NCBI GenBank assembly: GCA_947071365.1
Contig: CAMTFT010000065.1
Span: forward strand, 1 to 7,744
Source of the DNA: an uncultured bacterium
Lineage (GTDB): Bacteria; Bacillota; Clostridia; Lachnospirales; Lachnospiraceae
Direction of reading: 5' to 3'
DNA length: 7,744 nucleotides
Position numbers and translations under genes: made by a program. Below, one piece after another: positions 1 through 6,639 of this stretch. Position 1 is the stretch's first letter; each line of letters starts with the position of its first letter. The notes under the pieces were generated by a model. The model was not told the origin of the DNA and did no database searches. It saw nothing but the letters and a program-made list of their open reading frames with translations.

Positions 1-18
1 TATGTGATTTTATTGCAT

Positions 19-99
19 AAAAAGAACCTGGTACGGATCATTTGTAGCTGCAGCTATTCGTATACACGATCTGAAACAAATGCATCCCGCCAGGTTCTT
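19..99 (-). terminator. Large rho-independent terminator closing the sensor operon
   Basis: On the minus strand a perfect 10-bp stem (AAGAACCTGG at 99-90 with CCAGGTTCTT at 31-22) is followed directly by a T-run (23-19). Inside it the stem continues after a small internal loop with GGAT/ATCC, a one-base bulge, and a 7-bp CATTTGT/ACAAATG helix, leaving an apical region of about 30 nt. It begins about 57 bp after the response-regulator stop, where the end of the unit is expected. The plus-strand copy is followed by CCCC rather than T, so it should act only on minus-strand transcripts. Its length is much greater than that of a usual intrinsic terminator. Confidence 0.8.
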
Positions 100-155
100 C
101 CCCACGTCCTGTCGGCTGTTAACTAACTGATTTTGTGCATGAACCGATACTTCTG

Positions 156-944
156 CTATTTCCGGTTTCTGAATTCCGTCGGATTGACTCCGACCATGCT
201 GCGGAACACCGTACTGAAATGCCTGATATCGCGATAGCCCAGCCTGTCCGCGATCTCATAGATCCTCAGATCTGTTTCCAGCAGCATCTGTACCGCTTTC
301 TGCATTCTGCAGGCCGTCCTTACCTCCATAAATGTGTAGCCCAGCTTTTTCTTAAAAAGCTTCCCCAGATAGCTTTCACTGATGTTCAGTTGCTCCGCCA
401 CCGCTTCAAGGGACAGATTCTGCCCGCACTGCTCATCAATAATCTTCAGAGCTTTTTCCACGAGGGCATCCTTCGTATGAAATCCCTCCGGCAAAAGAAT
501 ATCCCTGATGGCTGCCGAATGGCCTTCCGTATCGTACCTGGTGTCCTGCTCCAGCCTCTCCAATTTGCGCTTTTTCTGCAGCTTCCGGCACGCAGCCAGA
601 ACGGTCTGCTTCAGTTCTTCCTCATCCACCGGCTTCAGCAGATATCCCACAACCTCCAGATCGATTGCATCACGCGCATATTCAAATTCGCTGTAGCCTG
701 AAAGTATAATATATTCGGTCTGTGTTTTGTCCTTTAATTTTTTGATCATCTCGAGGCCGCTCACCCCCGGCATGCAGATATCCACAATTGCAATATCCGG
801 CTTAAGCTCCAGGATCATTTTCTCCCCCTCTATGGCATTAGCCGCCTCCCCGATCAGAACACATTCCATGGAATTCCACGGCACAAACATGGAAAGACCC
901 CTGCGCGTATGCAGCTCATCCTCAACTATTAATACCTTAATCAT
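156..944 (-). CDS. AraC-family response regulator (YesN/HptR-like)
   Basis: Cytoplasmic two-component response regulator of 262 residues that should bind DNA when phosphorylated by the adjacent kinase. The receiver domain spans residues 1-120: acidic pocket E8/D9, phospho-acceptor D55 in IVDICMPG, conserved S82 in ILSGYSEF, and K104 in LLKP. A linker of about 40 residues follows, then a C-terminal AraC-type domain (about 163-262) with two helix-turn-helix units, LSLEAVAEQLNISESYLGK and IYEIADRLGYRDIRHFSTVF, ending in the typical NPTEFRNRK. The ATG start overlaps the kinase stop in an ATGA junction, which implies translational coupling and shared transcription. By family it resembles YesN and S. 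aureus HptR. Its likely target, inferred from position, is the upstream ABC transporter promoter and perhaps its own operon promoter. All phosphorylation residues are present. Confidence 0.95.
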   Translation of the reverse strand: MIKVLIVEDELHTRRGLSMFVPWNSMECVLIGEAANAIEGEKMILELKPDIAIVDICMPGVSGLEMIKKLKDKTQTEYIILSGYSEFEYARDAIDLEVVGYLLKPVDEEELKQTVLAACRKLQKKRKLERLEQDTRYDTEGHSAAIRDILLPEGFHTKDALVEKALKIIDEQCGQNLSLEAVAEQLNISESYLGKLFKKKLGYTFMEVRTACRMQKAVQMLLETDLRIYEIADRLGYRDIRHFSTVFRSMVGVNPTEFRNRK

Positions 945-2671
945 ACCACACCACCGTCTCTTTTTACGTCTTTTACCGTCAGCGTCACTATGCTCCCCCG
1001 GCTGAGCTGACTCTGTATACTGATGCCACAGTTCCCATCCCCGAAAATGCGCGCCCGCTTATGTACGTTGCTCAGTCCGATTCCATACATTCCATCCTGC
1101 CGCATCATCTCCACCTGCTGAATCGTCTCTTCGCTCATTCCTATCCCGTCATCTTCAATCCGGAAAATAATATATTCATTTTCCTTTTCCGCACGTATGC
1201 TGATATGCCCCATCCCGATCTTCTGCTCAAATCCATGCACCACGGAATTTTCCACGATCGGCAGAAGAAGCAGCTTTGGGATCCGGCATGCTTTCAGCTC
1301 ATCCGGTACGACGATCTCACACGCAAGCCTGTCCTCATACCTCAGACACTGGATGGCAATATAATCCTCCACCTGTTCTATTTCGCTTCCCACCGTGACA
1401 ATGTCATGAGTCAGATCAAGCGTTCTGCGCAGCAGACGCGCCAGAGAGACCGTCGCAACAGAAACTCCTGCCATATTTCCTTCCCGGGACAGCCATCTAA
1501 TCAGATCAAGCGCATTGTACAGAAAATGCGGGTTCACCTGAAGCTGAAGCGCATTGATCTGCGCACTGCGCAGCAACCGCTGTTTTTCTTCAATATTGTG
1601 GATCAGCTTTTCGAGATTTTCCGTCATATGGTTGAAGCTCTGGCCCAAAGCGGCAATCTCCTGATAGCCCTGCTCAGAAGCCCTCGCCGTAAAATCCCCC
1701 TGTTCCACCCGTACAATGACCGATTCCAGGTTCCGGAAGGGCCTGCGCAGCTTGCCCGACAAAAACCATGCCAGTATGACCGTTATCACCAGTATGATTA
1801 CAACTGCGACCTCCATGGAGACATTAATATAGTGATGCGCGATCTCTACCAGCTCTCCCGAAACATGCGTAAGGAACCATACTCCGGTGCGCTCATTTTT
1901 CACATATACACCGTTGCCGTCCGGAAATACGCCTTCCGTCTGCATTTCAGACAAAACGCTTCTGTCTACCTCCATCGTCTGCCATGCCTTCGCAAGCCCT
2001 TCTGTATCCGTACCCTCCGTACTGTACAGAACGAGGCCATAATCATCTGTCAGCAGCAGCCCTTTACTGCCTGCTGAAATACTCTCTGCGACTCTTTCCG
2101 ACAACAGCCTTCGCTCCACCTCAAGCAGCACATATCCGATCGGAGTTTCGCCGTTCCTCTTTACTTCCATTCCCAGAATAAAGCTTTTGGAATCCCGTGG
2201 ATCCAGAAGGGCCTGCATCGGCAGTCCGTCCGTATGGATCTTCCGGAAGATTCCCCAGTCCAACGTGTTAAACGGATACAGATATTGCTGCGGTATGACC
2301 ACATTCGATATTCCGAGAGGCTCTGTGCTGCTTACAACATAGACATCAGCGGCCCCCTCAAACTCATTGCTGATACTGTACAGTCCGGTTAGAACCTCCA
2401 TTTCATACTGTTCTTTTTCCCCTTCAAGAAAGGCACGTACTTTTTCTGATCCTGCAATATCCGCCATCCGCTCCGTAAGCGAAACAAGCATCTGGTCATA
2501 TTCCGCCTCTATTGTTTTCAGATTTTCAAGCGCACTGTCAGTCAGAAAGCCGGTCAGCCCATCTCCAAGATTTATTTCCAGAGTAAAAATCGTCAGTCCC
2601 ACCGCCAGCAGGCTCAGCGCTACAAAAAACAGAAATATCATTTTAAAATAACTGTGCGAATGTCTTTTCAT
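941..2671 (-). CDS. Membrane sensor histidine kinase (YesM/HptS-like)
   Basis: Sensor kinase of 576 residues. A first membrane helix lies at about 10-32, an extracellular sensing region of about 250 residues at 33-285, a second helix at about 286-305, and a HAMP linker at about 303-357. A His_kinase domain of the LytS/YesM type follows, with H382 in QVNPHFLYNAL. The HATPase domain has an N-box around N475 (PIVENSVVHG), a G1 box DDGIGM (507-512) and a G2 box YGIGLSNV (529-536). The extracellular part reads like a double Cache fold (for example GYVLLEVERRLL, GLLLTDDYGLVLYS), an impression that needs a profile search. The gene starts 15 bp after the SBP2 stop, and its AGAGG ribosome binding site overlaps that TAG stop, suggesting coupled translation. 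By analogy with HptS, it may receive its signal through contact with SBP2 rather than by binding the ligand itself. Confidence 0.95.
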   Translation of the reverse strand: MKRHSHSYFKMIFLFFVALSLLAVGLTIFTLEINLGDGLTGFLTDSALENLKTIEAEYDQMLVSLTERMADIAGSEKVRAFLEGEKEQYEMEVLTGLYSISNEFEGAADVYVVSSTEPLGISNVVIPQQYLYPFNTLDWGIFRKIHTDGLPMQALLDPRDSKSFILGMEVKRNGETPIGYVLLEVERRLLSERVAESISAGSKGLLLTDDYGLVLYSTEGTDTEGLAKAWQTMEVDRSVLSEMQTEGVFPDGNGVYVKNERTGVWFLTHVSGELVEIAHHYINVSMEVAVVIILVITVILAWFLSGKLRRPFRNLESVIVRVEQGDFTARASEQGYQEIAALGQSFNHMTENLEKLIHNIEEKQRLLRSAQINALQLQVNPHFLYNALDLIRWLSREGNMAGVSVATVSLARLLRRTLDLTHDIVTVGSEIEQVEDYIAIQCLRYEDRLACEIVVPDELKACRIPKLLLLPIVENSVVHGFEQKIGMGHISIRAEKENEYIIFRIEDDGIGMSEETIQQVEMMRQDGMYGIGLSNVHKRARIFGDGNCGISIQSQLSRGSIVTLTVKDVKRDGGVV

Positions 2672-2686
2672 CCTTTGCTTCTGCCT

Positions 2687-3667
2687 CTACATATTTTTCT
2701 CCCACCACGTCAGGAATTCTCTGCTTGCGCTCAGTGCCCAGTCCTCCGTATATCCAACATCCGGAATCTCCTCCAGAGGTATGATCGTGCCCTGGGCAGG
2801 AATATCCATGCGCACGGAATGACGGTACATACTGCCCAGCATATACTGCACCTCCCAGCTCAGGAGAAAATCAATAAATTTCTGCGCATTTTCCAGATGC
2901 GGAGCATCCTTTACGATCGCAACACTGTCACAGTTTAAATTTGTCCCTTCACTGGGGTATACGATCTGGATCGGCTGGTTCTGTGCCATCAGCCGAAGCA
3001 CGCCTTCCTCATAACTGATCCCGACCGCATATGTTCCGGAAGCGATCCCGTCATACACATCCGCAGATGCATCTATCAATGTCCTTCCCGCCTGCTGGTA
3101 CAGCCCGGAAATTATCCCGTATCCATCCTCCCCATGGGCACGCAGTATATTTAAGTACCCCACCAGGGCAGTGGACGAAAGAAACGGATTTCCCAGCGCA
3201 GTCAGATTCTCCCACTTGGGATTCACCAGATCTTCATAAGAAGAAGGCGCTTCATCCGGCTTGACCAGATTTGTATTGTACGCAATGACCACCGGGCAGA
3301 CCGCGAATCCGTGCCACCGGTAGTCTTTATCTATAAACTGCTCATAGAGCGCATCATCCTCCGTGCTCCTGTACGGGCTGAGATACTCCGCAATATCCTG
3401 ATACGTCGCCGGTGTTCCGCCCCATAATATATCCGCCTGCGGCGCTTCTGCCTCCCTGACAATTTTCCCTGCCAGTTCCACAGTTCCGCTTTTTACGGGA
3501 GTCACCGCAACATCATATCTCTCCTGAAATTCCCGGATGATATCATCCATGCACCAGGAAGAATGGGAATAATAGACCACCAGTTCCCCCTGAGCCCTCG
3601 CTGATATGGAAAAAAGCATACACAGAATGACCGCGCCAAACGTGATCCACGTCTTTTTTCTGTGCAT
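2687..3667 (-). CDS. Second extracellular solute-binding protein, probable HptA/PgtC-like ligand sensor
   Basis: Exported binding protein of 326 residues, SBP family 1/6 (FbpA/AfuA/HptA type). The N-terminus has positive residues, a hydrophobic core and a possible signal peptidase I site after ARA (residue 25). The only cysteine in this segment (C16) has no lipobox. Family blocks include QADILWGGTP (77-86), YNTNL (130-134), SSTAL (164-168), GISYEEG (216-222), YPSEGT (237-242) and AQKFIDF (261-267). It is a clear paralog of SBP1, roughly 40% identical by eye. The ATG at 3667 is preferred to the in-frame GTG at 3676: AAAGGAG lies 10 nt before the ATG but only 1 nt before the GTG. It is separated from the transporter genes by its own promoter and sits 15 bp before the histidine kinase. 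That placement suggests sensing rather than transport, but a role as an alternative binding protein for the permease is also possible. Confidence 0.88.
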   Translation of the reverse strand: MHRKKTWITFGAVILCMLFSISARAQGELVVYYSHSSWCMDDIIREFQERYDVAVTPVKSGTVELAGKIVREAEAPQADILWGGTPATYQDIAEYLSPYRSTEDDALYEQFIDKDYRWHGFAVCPVVIAYNTNLVKPDEAPSSYEDLVNPKWENLTALGNPFLSSTALVGYLNILRAHGEDGYGIISGLYQQAGRTLIDASADVYDGIASGTYAVGISYEEGVLRLMAQNQPIQIVYPSEGTNLNCDSVAIVKDAPHLENAQKFIDFLLSWEVQYMLGSMYRHSVRMDIPAQGTIIPLEEIPDVGYTEDWALSASREFLTWWEKNM

Positions 3668-3677
3668 ATGCCTCACT

Positions 3678-3684
3678 CTCCTTT
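3678..3684 (-). promoter_or_regulatory. Ribosome binding site deciding the SBP2 start
   Basis: AAAGGAG on the minus strand lies 10 nt before the ATG at 3667 and 1 nt before the alternative GTG at 3676, so the ATG is favoured. If the promoter at 3692-3720 is used, this site sits at almost the very 5' end of the message. Confidence 0.75.
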
Positions 3685-3691
3685 CGGATTT

Positions 3692-3720
3692 ATTCTATCA
3701 GACGGATGCGGCAGCGTCCA
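3692..3720 (-). promoter_or_regulatory. Predicted sigma-A-type promoter of the SBP2-kinase-regulator operon
   Basis: On the minus strand: -35 TGGACG (3720-3715), a 17-bp spacer, and -10 TAGAAT (3697-3692) preceded by TGA, an extended -10. The predicted start is near 3685, giving a leader of only about 18 nt. An imperfect inverted repeat GGACGC-TGCC-GCATCC (3719-3704) overlaps the -35 and spacer and could be an operator. The -35 match is 4 of 6, which suits a weak basal or activated promoter. Confidence 0.55.
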
Positions 3721-3767
3721 CAGCACCGTATGCGTATTTCCGCTGAAAAATCCCATGATGCACATTT

Positions 3768-3796
3768 AGAGCAGGCCTTCACGGACTGCTCTTTTT
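3768..3796 (+). terminator. Hairpin plus T-run, terminator-like only on the plus strand
   Basis: AGAGCAG (3768-3774) pairs with CTGCTCT (3786-3792), with a further CC/GG pair across one mismatch, and is followed by a T-run (3792-3796) and two more TCTTTTT tracts (3800-3806, 3813-3819). Read on the minus strand, where all genes lie, the hairpin is followed by AAATG, so it should not stop transcription arriving from the permease. No plus-strand gene ends here. It may block antisense transcription, or the minus-strand hairpin may mark an mRNA processing point between the transporter and sensor units. Confidence 0.4.
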
Positions 3797-3831
3797 GTAT
3801 CTTTTTCAGATATCTTTTTGTGCAAATCATG

Positions 3832-5487
3832 TCAAACCGCCAGACTGTCCTTCTCTCCCGCCACACAGTTAAAAAGGATCAGACAGATAATGGCTGCAAG
3901 CGTCAGGATCGTGGACAGCGCTGCCGCATTGCCATATCCGTTTTTAAATATCTCGCCATAAATAGCCACCGATATTGTTGCTGTTTTTCCGGTATACAGC
4001 ATTACCGTGGAACTCAGTTCGTTCACCGTCGATACAAAGCTGAGTACAGCTCCCGACAGCACGCCTCTTAACATAATCGGCGCGGTAATCGTAAAAAAGC
4101 TTTTTACCGGAGAAGCTCCCAGACTGATTGCAGCTTCCTCCACACCTGCATCTATCTGATACAGGATTCCCACACTGGATCTTAAGGTATACGGCATTTT
4201 TCGTATTACATAAGAAACGATCATGATCATGGCTGTTCCGGTCAGGATCAAATGCCCGGAATTGAATGCTGTGATCAAACTGATACCTATTACCGAACCC
4301 GGAATGACGTAAGGCGCCATCATAAGCAGATCCAACAGCGCAGTCACCTTTGACCTTCTCCGCACGATCATGTATGCCACCAGCATTGCCATAAAAACGA
4401 TCACTACGATCGCACAGAAGGAGAACAAAAAGGTATTACGGATATTCAGCCACATTTTACTGATAACTGCGCGATAGCTGTCCAAACTGAACTCGAAAAG
4501 GAATGTCGGCCCGTTCGTTTTCAGGAACGATGTGACGACAACGGTAATCTGCGGGAGAATAGCCAGCAGGGCAAAAAAGAAAACAACCAATGTGACTGCC
4601 AGCCGCTTTCCTGTTGATAACCGTCTGACCTTCGGCGGATTCAGCGCACTCATATTATAGCTCTTAGAATCAACAAACTTTTTCTGTATAATAAGAATGG
4701 TCAGAGAAACGAGTACGATCGCCACACTCAGCATGCTGGCAAATCCGGAATCACTTCCCGTCTCACTCATAAATTCCTCATAAATTACTACCGGAAGAGT
4801 CTTATAACCCTCACCAATCAGTCGCGGTGTACCAAAGTCGGCGAGCGCCGTCATAAATACCATCAGCGCACTCGACAAAATGGTGGGAAGGATCACCGGA
4901 AATGTAACGGTAAACAGTCTCTTCATACCGGAGCTTCCCAGATTTTCTCCTGCTTCCTCCAACGACGCGTCGATCCCTTTCAGCGCGCCCGATACATACA
5001 TATATACGATGGGAAACAGCTTCAGCGTAAAGACAAGCATCATTCCCGAAAATCCGTAAATGCTCCCTATCTCTATTCCGATATGGGACAGCAGTTTCGT
5101 AATAAAGCCCGCTCTTCCAAGCAGAACGATCCACGAATACGCCCCAATAAACGGCGGTGAAAGCCATGAAAGGATAATCATAATATGAATCGGTCTTTTC
5201 AAATAAATATTATACCGCGTGGCAATGTACGCCAGAGGGACACCGAGCCCCGTCGCAAGTATGGTAGTCAGGCAGCAGACCTTCAGGCTGTTAAGCAGCG
5301 CCGCCCTGTAATATTTTTTCTGAAAAAATCTGATATAATTTGCAAATGTAATGCCATCCACGCCTTTTTTTGTAAAGCTGCGGAACACCATACTGGAAAA
5401 TGGATATACAATAAAGATTATCGCAAAAATAAATGCAAGCAACGCTGCTATCGTCCAGAAAGACACGTCTCTTTCTCGCTTTTTCAT
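3832..5487 (-). CDS. Fused two-domain ABC permease (AfuB/FbpB type)
   Basis: Integral membrane permease of 551 residues with about 12 predicted membrane helices, formed by two BPD_transp_1 halves in one chain (about 1-275 and 295-551). Each half carries an EAA coupling loop for the ATPase: EEAGENLGSSG near residues 177-187 and EEAAISLGASP near 450-460. A single fused subunit of this length is typical of the FbpB/AfuB/PhnU-related group, often annotated as iron(III) permease. The ATG at 5487 is preferred to the GTG at 5505 because AGAGGAGG lies 7 nt before it. The ATPase stop is 14 bp upstream, so both are cotranscribed. It should form the translocation channel with the upstream ATPase and receive ligand from SBP1. 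No frameshift or truncation is seen. Confidence 0.93.
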   Translation of the reverse strand: MKKRERDVSFWTIAALLAFIFAIIFIVYPFSSMVFRSFTKKGVDGITFANYIRFFQKKYYRAALLNSLKVCCLTTILATGLGVPLAYIATRYNIYLKRPIHIMIILSWLSPPFIGAYSWIVLLGRAGFITKLLSHIGIEIGSIYGFSGMMLVFTLKLFPIVYMYVSGALKGIDASLEEAGENLGSSGMKRLFTVTFPVILPTILSSALMVFMTALADFGTPRLIGEGYKTLPVVIYEEFMSETGSDSGFASMLSVAIVLVSLTILIIQKKFVDSKSYNMSALNPPKVRRLSTGKRLAVTLVVFFFALLAILPQITVVVTSFLKTNGPTFLFEFSLDSYRAVISKMWLNIRNTFLFSFCAIVVIVFMAMLVAYMIVRRRSKVTALLDLLMMAPYVIPGSVIGISLITAFNSGHLILTGTAMIMIVSYVIRKMPYTLRSSVGILYQIDAGVEEAAISLGASPVKSFFTITAPIMLRGVLSGAVLSFVSTVNELSSTVMLYTGKTATISVAIYGEIFKNGYGNAAALSTILTLAAIICLILFNCVAGEKDSLAV

Positions 5488-5494
5488 ACTTTTG

Positions 5495-5502
5495 CCTCCT
5501 CT
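5495..5502 (-). promoter_or_regulatory. Ribosome binding site deciding the permease start
   Basis: AGAGGAGG on the minus strand lies 7 nt before the ATG at 5487. Its first base is the last base of the ATPase stop codon TGA (5504-5502), so termination and reinitiation are probably coupled. The GTG at 5505 lies upstream of this site and cannot use it. Confidence 0.8.
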
Positions 5503-6587
5503 CACTCCACAGCTTCAAACGGTATCGCTTTCCCTGACTTCTCATCAAAAAGCATCATCTTCCGGGGATCTACCTTTACGTACACCGTATCCTGCGGGCG
5601 GAACATTTTCATGGCGGCCTCCCCATACGCATTTACAAAGACCGTCTGCCCGCCTTCAAGTACGATTTCATAGGAGATATAGTCTCCCAAAAACGTACTC
5701 AGCTTTACGGAACCGCGCATGGAATTTCTGCATTCCTCACTCTTAAGCTCTGCATATTCCGGCCGAAATGCCATTTCCACCGCCATCCCCTCACATCTGC
5801 TACAGCGAATGCCCGTATAACTGTTCCCTGGGATATTGATTCTTCCGCCAATCACTTCCCCCGATATGAAATTGGATGTACCGATAAAATCTGCCACAAA
5901 CCGATTCGCCGGATGAGAATAGATCTCCACCGGTGTTCCAAGCTGCTCGATTACGCCGCTGTGCATAACGGCGATCCTGTCGGAAACGGCCAGGGCCTCT
6001 TCCTGATCATGCGTTACATAGATCGTTGTGATCCCAAGATTCTTTTGAAGATGACGAATACTGTTCCGCATCTCCACCCGGAGCTTTGCGTCGAGATTCG
6101 AAAGCGGCTCATCCATCAAAAGCAGGCATGGCCGGATTACGATTGCTCTCGCCAGCGCCACTCTCTGCTGCTGTCCGCCGGACAACTGTGAAGGCTGACG
6201 GTCGCGGTATTCATAGATCTGCATGGTATGCATTGCTTCCTCGGCTCTCGTTTCCATCTCCTGTTTTGAAAGCCTGCGGTTTTTTAACCCGTATAATACG
6301 TTCTGATACACTGTCATATGCGGAAAAATCGCATAATTTTGAAAAACCATACCAATATCTCTCTTATGGGCAGGCAGGTGATTGATTACCTGCCCGCCAA
6401 AAGATATCGTACCTTCGTCAATTGAATTAAAACCGGCAATCATACGTAGGAGCGTGGTTTTGCCGCACCCTGACGGTCCCAGAAGTGTAAAAAATTCTCC
6501 ATCTTTCACTTCAATACTGATATGGTCTACTGCTTTAAAATCTCCGTAGCGCTTTACAACAGACTCAATTAAAACTGACTGGCTCAT
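5502..6587 (-). CDS. ABC transporter ATP-binding protein (AfuC/FbpC/PotA type)
   Basis: Cytoplasmic ATPase of 361 residues that powers import through the adjacent permease. Motifs in order: Walker A GPSGCGKTT (37-45), Q-loop Q83 in VFQNYAIFPHMT, signature LSGGQQQR (135-142), Walker B LLLMDEP (155-161), D-loop SNLDA (163-167) and switch histidine H193 in VTHDQEEA. A C-terminal TOBE-like region of about 120 residues follows, with FRPEYAEL and a terminal VYVKVDPRKMMLFD, typical of the CUT1/FbpC/PotA importer class. All catalytic residues are present. The ATG start has GAGGAG 9 nt upstream. It lies 52 bp after SBP1 with no terminator between them. An unusual feature is a CxxC pair (C262, C265) plus C286 in the C-terminal domain. 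Confidence 0.95.
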   Translation of the reverse strand: MSQSVLIESVVKRYGDFKAVDHISIEVKDGEFFTLLGPSGCGKTTLLRMIAGFNSIDEGTISFGGQVINHLPAHKRDIGMVFQNYAIFPHMTVYQNVLYGLKNRRLSKQEMETRAEEAMHTMQIYEYRDRQPSQLSGGQQQRVALARAIVIRPCLLLMDEPLSNLDAKLRVEMRNSIRHLQKNLGITTIYVTHDQEEALAVSDRIAVMHSGVIEQLGTPVEIYSHPANRFVADFIGTSNFISGEVIGGRINIPGNSYTGIRCSRCEGMAVEMAFRPEYAELKSEECRNSMRGSVKLSTFLGDYISYEIVLEGGQTVFVNAYGEAAMKMFRPQDTVYVKVDPRKMMLFDEKSGKAIPFEAVE

Positions 6588-6639
6588 CTTTCCACTCTCC
6601 TCTTTCCCATTATGCCGCTATTCAAAATTCTTCAATGAC

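Noticed and set aside
1061..2077. Long plus-strand open frame of 338 codons opposite the histidine kinase gene
   Set aside because: It lies wholly antisense to an intact kinase with all motifs, has low-complexity composition rich in H, Q and R, and shows no family motif.
3668..3676. GTG start at 3676 for SBP2, adding MRH before the chosen ATG
   Set aside because: The ribosome binding site is 1 nt away from this GTG, too close for initiation, and is well placed for the ATG at 3667.
3737..3744. AGCGGAAA (minus strand) shared with 7703-7696 near the two promoters, considered as a common regulator site
   Set aside because: An 8-mer can recur by chance, and the copies lie in different places relative to the promoters: upstream of the -35 in one and over the transcript start in the other.
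4811..5167. Minus-strand open frame of 118 codons within the permease gene
   Set aside because: It is in another frame of the permease, with no ribosome binding site or recognisable domain.
5488..5505. GTG start of the permease at 5505 overlapping the ATPase stop by 4 nt
   Set aside because: The strong AGAGGAGG lies inside this extension and fits the ATG at 5487 with a 7-nt spacer.
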